DNA of 8,832 nt from Phycisphaerales bacterium (GTDB lineage: Bacteria > Planctomycetota > Phycisphaerae > Tepidisphaerales > Tepidisphaeraceae), in the NCBI GenBank assembly GCA_003153655.1, contig PMAK01000039.1, positions 26,271 through 35,102 of the forward strand, written 5' to 3'. Below are positions 1 to 5,235 of the stretch, piece by piece. Both the position numbers and the translations under genes were made by a program. The notes under the pieces were generated by a model. It ran no database searches and had not been told where the DNA came from. It saw only the letters and a list, made by a program, of their open reading frames with translations. How positions within the stretch are numbered: the first letter of the stretch is position 1; each line of letters begins with the position of its first letter.

Positions 1-867
1 TTTTCTCCGCTCAGCGAGGAGGATATCCGGCTGCTTCTTCGCCGGGCGATTGCCGACAAGGACCGCGGGTTCGGAAATCTGAAATTTGAGATTTCGGATG
101 ATGCGATCAATCTCTGGGCAACGATGTCTGACGGCGATGCTCGCCGGGCACTGATGGCACTGGAGGTCGCCGTTCTTTCACAACAGCAGGATGGCAAATC
201 CGCCGGCGCGATCGTCGTTGATCTGGATGTGGCCGAGCAATCAATCCAGCGCAAGGCGATCGTTTACGACGCCACCGGCGACGAGCACTACGACGGCGCG
301 AGTGCCCTGATCAAAAGTATGCGGGGGTCCGACCCGGACGCTGCCGTCTATTGGCTCGCGCGCATGCTCGAAGCGGGAGAAGATCCACGATTTATCGCGC
401 GGCGAATCGCCATTTTGGCTTCGGAGGATATTGGCAATGCGGACCCGCGAGCGATTTCCGTCGCCGCGGCGGCTTTCGATATCGTTGAAAAAATCGGCAT
501 GCCCGAAGCGCAACTGACCCTCTCCCAGGCCGTGATCTACATGGCCACCGCCCCCAAATCCAACGCCTCGGCGAAGGCGATCTGGCAGGCGGCCAAGGAC
601 GTTAAAGAAGGCCGCACCCTGCCGGTTCCCAAACATCTAAAAGACACACATTATCAGGGGTCAAAACGCCTGGGCCACGGGGAGGGATATCGCTATTCCC
701 ACGATTTTCCGGGCGGAATTGTCGAACAAGACTACCTCGGTGTCGATAAGATATATTATGATCCCGTGAACCGAGGCTACGAGGCGGAGATCAAGCAGCG
801 GATGCAGCGGACTGAACAGAGAAATTCAGACGACAAGCCCCAAGAAGGCACTGCGGAGACGAAGTAG
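1..867 (+). CDS. rarA: Replication-associated recombination protein A (RarA/MgsA), AAA+ ATPase, 5' end outside window
   Basis: The frame is open from base 1 to the TAG at 865-867, giving 288 visible residues of a protein that is usually about 430-450 long. The N-terminal Walker A and B part lies outside the window. Visible in order: the AAA+ lid with the sensor-2 motif GDARRAL (visible residues 45-51), then the RarA-specific C-terminal part with GDEHYD (93-98), KSMRGSDPDAA (105-115), GEDPRFIARR (126-135), SEDIG (141-145) and PKSN (185-188). These are hallmark RarA blocks, so the assignment is firm. Members of this family (E. coli RarA, yeast Mgs1, human WRNIP1) act in the cytoplasm at stalled replication forks and gaps, bind SSB and form a tetramer through the C-terminal domain. 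The gene is followed after 26 bases by the folate cyclo-ligase gene on the same strand, so they may be co-transcribed. The internal ATG at 124 falls inside the AAA+ domain and is not the start. Confidence 0.96.
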   Translation, partial: FSPLSEEDIRLLLRRAIADKDRGFGNLKFEISDDAINLWATMSDGDARRALMALEVAVLSQQQDGKSAGAIVVDLDVAEQSIQRKAIVYDATGDEHYDGASALIKSMRGSDPDAAVYWLARMLEAGEDPRFIARRIAILASEDIGNADPRAISVAAAAFDIVEKIGMPEAQLTLSQAVIYMATAPKSNASAKAIWQAAKDVKEGRTLPVPKHLKDTHYQGSKRLGHGEGYRYSHDFPGGIVEQDYLGVDKIYYDPVNRGYEAEIKQRMQRTEQRNSDDKPQEGTAETK

Positions 868-893
868 CCGGATGTAAATGCAAGAGGGTTTGC

Positions 894-1493
894 ATGGCCG
901 ACACGGCCGATAACAAAAGCGATATCCGCCGCCACCTTAAGGAAAAGCTGGCGGCCATGACGGATGCCGAGCGTCAGGCCAAAAGCCTGGCGGCTACCGC
1001 ATTCCTGACAGCCAGCCCGGAATTCGCCGCCGCCCGGGTTGTCATGCTTTACCTCAGTACGCCTCAGGAACTGGACACAGCTCAGATCGCTTTGAAATGT
1101 TGGCAAACCGGAAAGACCGTTGTCGTGCCCAAGGTAAGCTGGGACCAGCGGCGGATGCTCCCCGTCGAAATCACCAGCCTGCAAACCAACATGACCAGCA
1201 CCGGCCCCGGCATTCGTGAACCCGTCAGCGGCCAGCCGATCCCGATCAACATGATCGACCTTGTGATCGTTCCCGGCGTCGGCTTCACCAATGACGGCCA
1301 TCGCATCGGGCGCGGTATGGGTTTTTACGATCGGTTCCTCGCTCTGCCAAATTTTATGGGCGTTTCCTGCGGGATGGGGTTTGAAGAGCAAATCGTTCCG
1401 AAGCTTCCGGTGCTTGACCATGACATGGCTCTGAGTATGCTTTGTACCGATCGCGGGATTCGGCGTTTTGCGACCAACTGCATCAGCCCGTAA
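894..1493 (+). CDS. 5-formyltetrahydrofolate cyclo-ligase (MTHFS)
   Basis: This 199-residue protein has the normal length for 5-formyltetrahydrofolate cyclo-ligase. The enzyme converts 5-formyl-THF plus ATP to 5,10-methenyl-THF in the cytoplasm and recycles an otherwise dead-end folate. The signature block is clear: VPGVGF at 126-131, DG at 134-135, then RIGRGMGFYDRFL (137-149), which is the nucleotide- and substrate-binding glycine-rich loop ending in YDRFL. The later VPKLPVLDHDMALSMLCTD (168-186) matches the C-terminal family segment. The N-terminal DIRRHLKEKL helix (10-19) supplies the usual basic residues. The ATG at 894 follows AGAGGG at 883-888, a fair ribosome binding site, and lies 26 bases after the rarA stop. 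It is probably in one transcript with rarA upstream and the L,D-transpeptidase downstream. No key residue appears to be missing. Confidence 0.95.
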   Translation: MADTADNKSDIRRHLKEKLAAMTDAERQAKSLAATAFLTASPEFAAARVVMLYLSTPQELDTAQIALKCWQTGKTVVVPKVSWDQRRMLPVEITSLQTNMTSTGPGIREPVSGQPIPINMIDLVIVPGVGFTNDGHRIGRGMGFYDRFLALPNFMGVSCGMGFEEQIVPKLPVLDHDMALSMLCTDRGIRRFATNCISP

Positions 1494-1522
1494 TGCCCGT
1501 GTATAAATCGTTCCGAGAACAT

Positions 1523-1527
1523 GGAGG
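1523..1527 (+). promoter_or_regulatory. Ribosome binding site that favours a TTG start for the L,D-transpeptidase
   Basis: GGAGG is followed by a 5-base spacer and then TTG at 1533. The GGAGG begins on the third base of the upstream in-frame ATG (1521), so that ATG cannot use it. The next codons (Ser-Arg-Gln-Ser-Arg-Arg) make a normal basic N-terminus before the membrane segment. Confidence 0.65.
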
Positions 1528-1532
1528 TTCTC

Positions 1533-2612
1533 TTGAGTCGCCAATCCCGCCGAGTCAGCCGTCTATTCGTCGTCATCCTTCTGGTGAGCTTCTCCGCCGC
1601 CGCTTTGTCGTTCATTTATAAAATGAATCATCAGAGTACTGCGTCGGGCCGCCCGCCCGCGCTGCTGATCGCAACGGACATCGCGTCCATTGCAAACGTC
1701 ACGCCTGCGACGCAGCCTGCTCCGGAGATTTCGTCGCCAACTTCTCCGCCGATGATCGATCCGCCCGCGCCGGTAGTGCAGCAGCCGCACATCGCGCAGC
1801 CCGCGGGCTATCAGCCGCTCGTCTCGACTGAGCCAAGCGTTTCCATCTCCTCGGTCATTTCCAGCGCTCAATCTGACATGGATAACGGACGGCTTCTGAG
1901 CGCCCGCTCCCAGCTTAATGACGCATTGCAATCCGGCGAACTGAGCGAAGCCGAAACGACAACCGTCAAAACGATGATGAGCCAGATCAATCAAACGCTC
2001 ATTTTCGGCCGTCAAAGATTCGCGGATGATCCGTATGGCGGGACGTACGTCGTGCAACCCGGTGACAGCCTCGCGAGGATCGCGATGGCACATGATTGTA
2101 CCTGGGAAATGGTCGGCCGCATCAATGGGATCGACGCCAAGCATCTCCGCTCCGGCGCAACGATCAAGATCGTCGAAGGCCCGTTCTTCGCCGTCGTCGA
2201 CAAACACAAATTCACAATGGATCTCTATCTGGGCGGCTTGCCGGGCGAGAAAAGCTGCATGTACGTCACGACGTACATGGTCGGCCTAGGCAAGGATAAC
2301 TCCACGCCGGTGGGAACATGGATGGTCGAACCCCACCGCAAGCTGAAACATCCGACGTATTACAGCCCGCGCGGCGAAGGCGTCATCGCCGCCGACGATC
2401 CGAAAAATCCACTCGGCGGCTACTGGATCGGATTAACGGGAACTGAAGGGCAGGCCGTTGGAAAGATGTCCTACGGCATTCACGGCACCATCGACCCTGA
2501 CAGCATCGGCAAGCAATCGAGCATGGGGTGCATTCGGCTGCATGCGGACGATATTGCGATAGTTTATGACATGCTGGTGGAGGGGAAGAGCATGGTGGTG
2601 TTGAAGGAATAG
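1533..2612 (+). CDS. Membrane-anchored LysM and L,D-transpeptidase (YkuD) protein
   Basis: Read from ATG 1521 the protein has 363 residues; from the preferred TTG 1533 it has 359. Residue numbers here count from 1521. A basic start (RQSRRVSR) leads into one hydrophobic segment (about 15-33), probably an uncleaved anchor or signal peptide. A Pro/Ser/Thr-rich, low-complexity linker follows (about 60-108), then a predicted helical stretch (110-162). A LysM peptidoglycan-binding domain covers about 174-218 (YVVQPGDSLARIA). A YkuD catalytic domain covers about 220-363, with HGT at 321-323 and SMGCIRL at 334-340; Cys337 is the expected nucleophile, with His321 as partner. Such enzymes make 3-3 crosslinks in peptidoglycan or attach proteins to it, outside the cytoplasmic membrane. 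The gene starts 39 bases after the cyclo-ligase stop, same strand. I prefer TTG 1533 because GGAGG lies 5 bases before it, while ATG 1521 has no visible ribosome binding site. Confidence 0.93.
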   Translation: MSRQSRRVSRLFVVILLVSFSAAALSFIYKMNHQSTASGRPPALLIATDIASIANVTPATQPAPEISSPTSPPMIDPPAPVVQQPHIAQPAGYQPLVSTEPSVSISSVISSAQSDMDNGRLLSARSQLNDALQSGELSEAETTTVKTMMSQINQTLIFGRQRFADDPYGGTYVVQPGDSLARIAMAHDCTWEMVGRINGIDAKHLRSGATIKIVEGPFFAVVDKHKFTMDLYLGGLPGEKSCMYVTTYMVGLGKDNSTPVGTWMVEPHRKLKHPTYYSPRGEGVIAADDPKNPLGGYWIGLTGTEGQAVGKMSYGIHGTIDPDSIGKQSSMGCIRLHADDIAIVYDMLVEGKSMVVLKE

Positions 2613-2722
2613 CGGCATCAAGTTTGCGCTGAATACGAATTGCCAGCAGCGGATTTGTGACTCGAGCCAGTAGGTTCAAATCCAGTCACTTCAATATTCG
2701 TAGGAGGGAAAACGACACATCA

Positions 2723-2754
2723 CTGATTGAAATCAGAGGCGCCTCTTGTTGATT
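2723..2754. repeat. Overlapping palindromes between convergent genes
   Basis: CTGATT (2723-2728) and AATCAG (2731-2736) form a near-perfect inverted repeat. It overlaps by two bases the perfect 12-base palindrome AGAGGCGCCTCT (2735-2746). AATCA (2731-2735) can alternatively pair with TGATT (2750-2754), enclosing the 12-base palindrome. So at least two mutually exclusive hairpins are possible in RNA from either strand. Lying between convergent genes, it could limit read-through, but neither side has a clean U-tract. It could also be a protein-binding site. Confidence 0.45.
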
Positions 2755-2761
2755 CGTCATG

Positions 2762-2801
2762 TCAAGCACCGATATGCAGAGCAATGCCAAGAAATGCCGC
2801 G
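2762..2801 (-). pseudogene. Degraded third WYCS repeat unit beyond the stop codon
   Basis: On the minus strand, TGGCATTGCTCT at 2789-2778 matches the unit B core TGGTATTGCTCT at 11 of 12 bases. After a 3-base gap, TATCGGTGC matches unit B's TATCAGTGC at 8 of 9 bases. Translated, it reads Trp-His-Cys-Ser-Ala-Tyr. It lies past the stop of the repeat gene and in a different frame. The distance from the Trp codon of unit B is 181 bases instead of 129, so an insertion that is not a multiple of three separates them. It appears to be a relic of a longer repeat gene. Confidence 0.5.
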
Positions 2802-2820
2802 TGAATCGCGCGGAATTCGC

Positions 2821-3156
2821 CTAACACGCAATACTAAGTTCAACCCGGCAACCGTCCGCCGCACATCGCGGATTTCCCCTCAAACCGAGACCCGTGGCAT
2901 GCTTCATGTAATATTCCCACAGGATTCGAGGATCGCGGACGTCGCACTGATAGAATTGAGAGCAATACCAACGATTCAGCATCCCCATCGCCTGATTAAA
3001 TCGATCCGCAAAATCTGCCGCGCCGCCGCTTCCGACGTAATACCTCAAAAGCAGTTCCGGATCGTCGATGTTCCGGCCATACGCTTCCGAGCAATACCAG
3101 CGATTATCGGGACCGAATGCCTCGGCTAATTGCAGCCGAATACGCAACTCCATCAT
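2821..3156 (-). CDS. Small two-repeat protein with NRWYCS motifs, function unknown
   Basis: This 111-residue protein is of no family I recognise. It consists of two copies of a roughly 30-residue unit with a strict 43-residue period: Asn-Arg-Trp-Tyr-Cys-Ser at 18-23 and 61-66, Asp-Pro at 32-33 and 75-76, and Tyr-Tyr at 39-40 and 82-83. The unit also shares an A-x-G-x-x-N lead-in before the motif. A 20-residue linker rich in Gly and Ala separates the units, and the C-terminal 28 residues look unrelated to either unit. There is no signal peptide or membrane segment. The start is well supported: GGAGGG at 3163-3168 lies 6 bases before ATG 3156. The gene lies 88 bases downstream of the GyrI-like gene on the same strand. 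An overlapping + strand frame exists but lacks such support. The C-terminus may be truncated, because a degraded third copy lies beyond the stop codon. Confidence 0.72.
   Translation of the reverse strand: MMELRIRLQLAEAFGPDNRWYCSEAYGRNIDDPELLLRYYVGSGGAADFADRFNQAMGMLNRWYCSQFYQCDVRDPRILWEYYMKHATGLGLRGNPRCAADGCRVELSIAC
2905..2994 (-). repeat. WYCS repeat unit B (coding)
   Basis: Codons 55-84 of the small repeat protein, 129 bases downstream of unit A. The same residues are conserved (Ala56, Gly58, Asn61, Trp63, Tyr64, Cys65, Ser66, Tyr69, Asp75, Pro76, Leu79, Tyr82, Tyr83). An extra Cys at 71 is absent from unit A. Confidence 0.8.
3034..3123 (-). repeat. WYCS repeat unit A (coding)
   Basis: Codons 12-41 of the small repeat protein. 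Key residues: Ala13, Gly15, Asn18, Trp20, Tyr21, Cys22, Ser23, Tyr26, Asp32, Pro33, Leu36, Tyr39, Tyr40. The DNA core is TGGTATTGCTC, shared exactly with unit B. Confidence 0.8.
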
Positions 3157-3162
3157 GATTCG

Positions 3163-3168
3163 CCCTCC
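3163..3168 (-). promoter_or_regulatory. Ribosome binding site of the WYCS-repeat gene
   Basis: GGAGGG (minus strand) with a 6-base spacer to ATG 3156. It is among the strongest Shine-Dalgarno sites in the window, and it decides both the strand and the start of this otherwise unrecognised gene. Confidence 0.75.
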
Positions 3169-3203
3169 ACATCCAATCCTAACAATCCGCTGATGAGAGT
3201 AAA

Positions 3204-3226
3204 AGAAAAATCGTCCCGTTTTTTCT
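3204..3226 (-). terminator. Possible weak terminator after the GyrI-like gene
   Basis: On the minus strand an A-rich arm and a T-rich arm can pair around a short GC core (5' AGAAAAA ... TTTTTCT 3'), and T-rich sequence continues past the stem. Just before it, directly after the stop of the GyrI-like gene, CCGG-5-CCGG (3231-3243) can form a small GC hairpin. The arrangement is terminator-like, but the stems are weak. If it works, the WYCS-repeat gene would need its own promoter within the next 50 bases. Confidence 0.3.
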
Positions 3227-3244
3227 CTCTCCGGTCATTCCGGC

Positions 3245-3736
3245 CTACTGAATCGGCAGCAGGATATTGAACTCCGACTTGTCAGATCCCGGCACAAATC
3301 GCTGATCGTATAGTTCCAGATGCGGTGTCTTGCGAAGCTCCACGCCCGACTTGGGCAGCCATGAGCGGTAAATATAAGTCATCGTCTGTTCCAGGCCGTC
3401 CAGCTTTCCCTTATGCGTGAAGCTCGCATATTTTCCAGCGGGAACCACGCGCTGAATCATATCCGATGGCATCGAATCGATTTTGCTGACTTCGGCGCAG
3501 GCAATGTAAAACATTTCATCAGGATGCGACTTGCCCGCTCCCTCCGGCAAGCCTTCCACCAAACCATAACATGCGTCGCCCGTTCGGTTCGCAATGCGAG
3601 ACATTTGCGAGATGAATTGGCCCCAGAGCGCGGGGATCGTCTTCATATTATTTTTGTCCGGCGACTGCGCCGAAATGAATTTCGTTCCAAGGCCAACCAT
3701 TTTCATTTCGGGAAGATGGACGAATTTCGGCTGCAT
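3245..3736 (-). CDS. GyrI-like small-molecule-binding (AraC effector-binding-like) protein
   Basis: From ATG 3736 the protein has 163 residues, the right size for a stand-alone GyrI-like domain without a DNA-binding part. Family blocks visible: IPALWGQF (34-41), VPAGKYASFTHKG (98-110), a Y-I-Y-x-x-WLPKSG segment (121-131), and LELYDQRF (140-147), where Glu141 is the position usually facing the ligand pocket. The chain ends in an acidic and hydrophobic strand (EFNILLPIQ). Such proteins bind small hydrophobic or cationic compounds in the cytoplasm, and some have hydrolase activity; the ligand cannot be read from sequence. The frame is open further upstream to 3808, but GGAGG at 3742-3746 with a 5-base spacer fixes the start at 3736. 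That upstream stretch is the tail of the broken DUF72 gene. It was probably once the second gene of a DUF72-led unit. Confidence 0.9.
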   Translation of the reverse strand: MQPKFVHLPEMKMVGLGTKFISAQSPDKNNMKTIPALWGQFISQMSRIANRTGDACYGLVEGLPEGAGKSHPDEMFYIACAEVSKIDSMPSDMIQRVVPAGKYASFTHKGKLDGLEQTMTYIYRSWLPKSGVELRKTPHLELYDQRFVPGSDKSEFNILLPIQ

Positions 3737-4110
3737 GATTGCCTCCAGATGTTTGAGATCATCTTTTTGCCACAGCAGGCCACTCATTATCAAAGTAAAC
3801 ATACACATCCCGCTTCGCGCGTTTTGACCTCGCGCAGCCGAAGGATATGTGTGATGAATCGCGGCGCTTTCGCGGAGAAAACAAAGCCGTCCGGCGTCTG
3901 GTCATGCCAGGCTGCATAGCTTTTGGGCCGCTGCGGGCCGTAAAAGGTGCCGTTGATCTCAATGCTCGGCAGCATGGCGCTCGCGTAGCGCAGTTCATTC
4001 TTCTGTGCTAATTTTTTTGGATAAAAAGTGCCTCGCCACGGCGCATATGTCCATCCACTGATCCCGACGCGGATTACGCCGCGGGTGGATTTATGGGGGT
4101 TGGCGCCCAT
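3737..4110 (-). pseudogene. DUF72 (YecE-like) gene remnant with its middle deleted and frameshifts
   Basis: From ATG 4110 the frame gives a typical DUF72 N-terminus: IRVGISGWTYAPWRGTFYP, then EINGTFYG and KAPRFITH, which are hallmark blocks of this family (usual length about 240-280). After HILRLREVK the match ends and the frame stops at 3790-3792. In another frame, immediately downstream, comes the family's C-terminal block RDVYVYFDNEW (about 3780-3812), ending at a TGA at 3759-3761. So roughly the central half of the protein has been lost, with a frame change at the joint (about 3810-3835). A second lesion is likely at a run of five A: removing one A would join YFDNEWPAVAK to DDLKHLEAI, which resembles the usual helical tail. 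The family is of uncertain biochemical role. This copy cannot make a normal protein. Confidence 0.85.
3742..3746 (-). promoter_or_regulatory. Ribosome binding site of the GyrI-like gene, inside the DUF72 remnant
   Basis: GGAGG on the minus strand, 5 bases before ATG 3736. It decides the start against the in-frame ATG at 3808. It overlaps the former coding end of the DUF72 gene, so the downstream gene has kept its start while the upstream gene decayed. Confidence 0.75.
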
Positions 4111-4182
4111 CGCCTCTAATATACCGCGATAGGGAAACGATACGCATCGTAAAATTCCGCCGCCCGCTGGGCCGGCGTCTAA
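4111..4182. other. Junction region between the two gene remnants
   Basis: These bases separate the start of the DUF72 remnant (-) from the truncated methyltransferase (+). On the minus strand one frame reads a protein-like AAEFYDAYRFPIAVY and stops at TAG 4116-4118, five bases before the DUF72 ATG. This could be the end of a lost upstream gene. On the + strand the methyltransferase frame contains AARWAGV before the TAA at 4180, which could be a decayed continuation of that gene. Both are too short to prove. Confidence 0.35.
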
Positions 4183-4545
4183 GCGGACCGCATCAAGTTT
4201 GCAGCGGGGAGTTTCTTTGCCGATGCGATTCCCAAGGCTGACGTGGTGTTGATGGGCCACATTCTCCATGACTGGAATCTGGAGCAGAAGAAAATACTGC
4301 TTCGCAAGGCGTACGAAGCGTTGCCGCGCGGCGGCGCGGTCATCGTGTATGACTCGGTAATCGACGATAACCGCAGCCAGAATGCTTTCGGCCTGCTCAT
4401 GAGCTTGAACATGCTGATTGAAACGGAAGGCGGCTTTGATTACACCGGCGGCGACTGCATGACGTGGATGAAAGAAGCCGGCTTCACGCAAACCCGCGTC
4501 GAGCATCTGGAAGGCCCGGACTCGATGGTCATCGGGATCAAATAG
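4183..4545 (+). pseudogene. 3' remnant of an S-adenosylmethionine-dependent O-methyltransferase gene
   Basis: The frame is open from 4183 (after a TAA at 4180-4182) to the TAG at 4543-4545, giving 120 residues. It matches the end of the O-methyltransferase family 2 (PF00891-like): [12 protein letters not shown], then [13 protein letters not shown], where HDW is the classic conserved motif before the catalytic region. [15 protein letters not shown] follows, and a C-terminal [19 protein letters not shown] segment. Intact members have about 330-340 residues. The dimerisation domain and the glycine-rich SAM-binding motif I are missing, so catalysis is not expected even if a product were made from GTG 4243 or ATG 4252. 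No ribosome binding site is evident. The 3' end lies 17 bases from the convergent carbonic anhydrase stop. The coding sequence of the surviving part has no internal stop, so the truncation may be fairly recent. Confidence 0.82.
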
Positions 4546-4562
4546 CGGCATCGTGGACGTGA

Positions 4563-5132
4563 TTACGCCCGACTCTCGTCCCCATTTGACAGCACCTCAA
4601 GCTGCCCGGTATCCGGGTGAATCAGCAGCCCGTGAATCACAATATGTTTTGGCAGAAGCGGATGATTGCGAATCATGCGAACAGAGGCATGCACGCCGGC
4701 CGCTGGCGAAGCAAACCCGGTGAGCCATGATTCCAGATCGATTCCCGCGTGATCGAGGGTGCGGATGACATCCTCGCCGATCCCGGCGGCCCGCGCCTGC
4801 TTCAACATGGCTTCGTGACCCATGCTGCTCATTGTGCAGTCGTGATGGCCAACAACATAAATCTCCGTCGCCCCGAGCGAATAGATCGCAACCAATATCG
4901 ATCGCATCACCGATCCAAACGGCGCGGCCACGACAGCGCCGGCGATCTTGATGAACTTGGCGTCGCCGTTCTTGAGATTCATCGCCTTGGGAAGAAGCTC
5001 GGTCAGGCGGGTATCCATGCAAGTGACGATGACGATTTTCTTATCGGGGAATCGGTCCGTCAGGAATGACTCGTAAGCCTTCGACGCCACAAACTGTTTG
5101 TTGAAGGAGAGGATCTGGTCAAGCATCGCCAT
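4563..5132 (-). CDS. Beta-class carbonic anhydrase (YtiB-like)
   Basis: From ATG 5132 the protein has 189 residues, matching YtiB-type beta-carbonic anhydrases (about 187). The zinc site is complete: Cys38 with Asp40-x-Arg42 (CMDTR, 38-42), and GHHDC (95-99), giving His96 and Cys99. The Asp40/Arg42 dyad is the usual beta-class gate. Other family blocks: FPDKKIVIVTC, LTELLPKAMNLKNGD, AGAVVAAPFGSVMRSI. The enzyme interconverts CO2 and bicarbonate in the cytoplasm. The frame is open further upstream to 5294, but that part overlaps the divergent DinB gene and does not look like the family. ATG 5126 two codons later is an equally possible start; neither has a clear ribosome binding site. The gene is divergent from the DinB gene across about 100 bases. 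Confidence 0.93.
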   Translation of the reverse strand: MAMLDQILSFNKQFVASKAYESFLTDRFPDKKIVIVTCMDTRLTELLPKAMNLKNGDAKFIKIAGAVVAAPFGSVMRSILVAIYSLGATEIYVVGHHDCTMSSMGHEAMLKQARAAGIGEDVIRTLDHAGIDLESWLTGFASPAAGVHASVRMIRNHPLLPKHIVIHGLLIHPDTGQLEVLSNGDESRA

Positions 5133-5224
5133 GGCAGGCAAATTATCCGAAACGGCTACGAATCGAAAGTCGAAAATGGTAGTCTTCTCATTGTTCTGAG
5201 CCTGAAACGGGCGCCACGACCAAA

Positions 5225-5230
5225 AAGGAG
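5225..5230 (+). promoter_or_regulatory. Ribosome binding site of the DinB-family gene
   Basis: AAGGAG with a 5-base spacer to ATG 5236. It confirms that start. The 103-base gap to the carbonic anhydrase ATG must also hold promoters for both divergent genes, but I cannot pick out convincing -35/-10 pairs. Confidence 0.75.
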
Positions 5231-5235
5231 AACCA

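Larger units (their letters stand above)
2613..2820. other. Intergenic stretch without a complete gene
   Basis: These 208 bases separate the stop of the L,D-transpeptidase (+) from the stop of the WYCS-repeat gene (-), so transcription converges here. There is a loose inverted repeat GTGACT (2657-2662) / AGTCAC (2684-2689) with a 21-base loop, a cluster of palindromes at 2723-2754, and a decayed piece of WYCS-repeat coding sequence on the minus strand (2762-2801). I see no convincing T-tailed intrinsic terminator and no RNA gene. Confidence 0.6.

Noticed and set aside
2608..2627. Short words shared with the methyltransferase remnant: AATAGCGGCATC after both stop codons (about 2608 and 4541) and GCATCAAGTTTGC (about 2616 and 4190).
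   Set aside because: Exact matches of 12-13 bases are expected about once by chance in a window of this size, and I could not extend them into a convincing longer repeat.
2657..2690. A T-arm-like GGTTCAAATCC (2673-2683) between GTGACT and AGTCAC, suggesting a tRNA 3' end or an attachment site.
   Set aside because: The T stem would contain a mismatch, no matching anticodon arm can be folded upstream, and the only possible 5' acceptor lies inside the L,D-transpeptidase codons with several mispairs. No integrase is nearby.
2746..3129. A 127-codon + strand reading frame opposite the WYCS-repeat gene, also showing internal repetition.
   Set aside because: Its repetition is the mirror of the minus-strand repeat. 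It begins without a ribosome binding site, while the minus-strand frame has GGAGGG at ideal spacing and the more protein-like motif pattern.
4119..4551. The minus-strand frame continuing upstream of the DUF72 start across the methyltransferase remnant.
   Set aside because: The part upstream of ATG 4110 is antisense to the methyltransferase remnant and has no DUF72 similarity. The family N-terminus begins right after ATG 4110.
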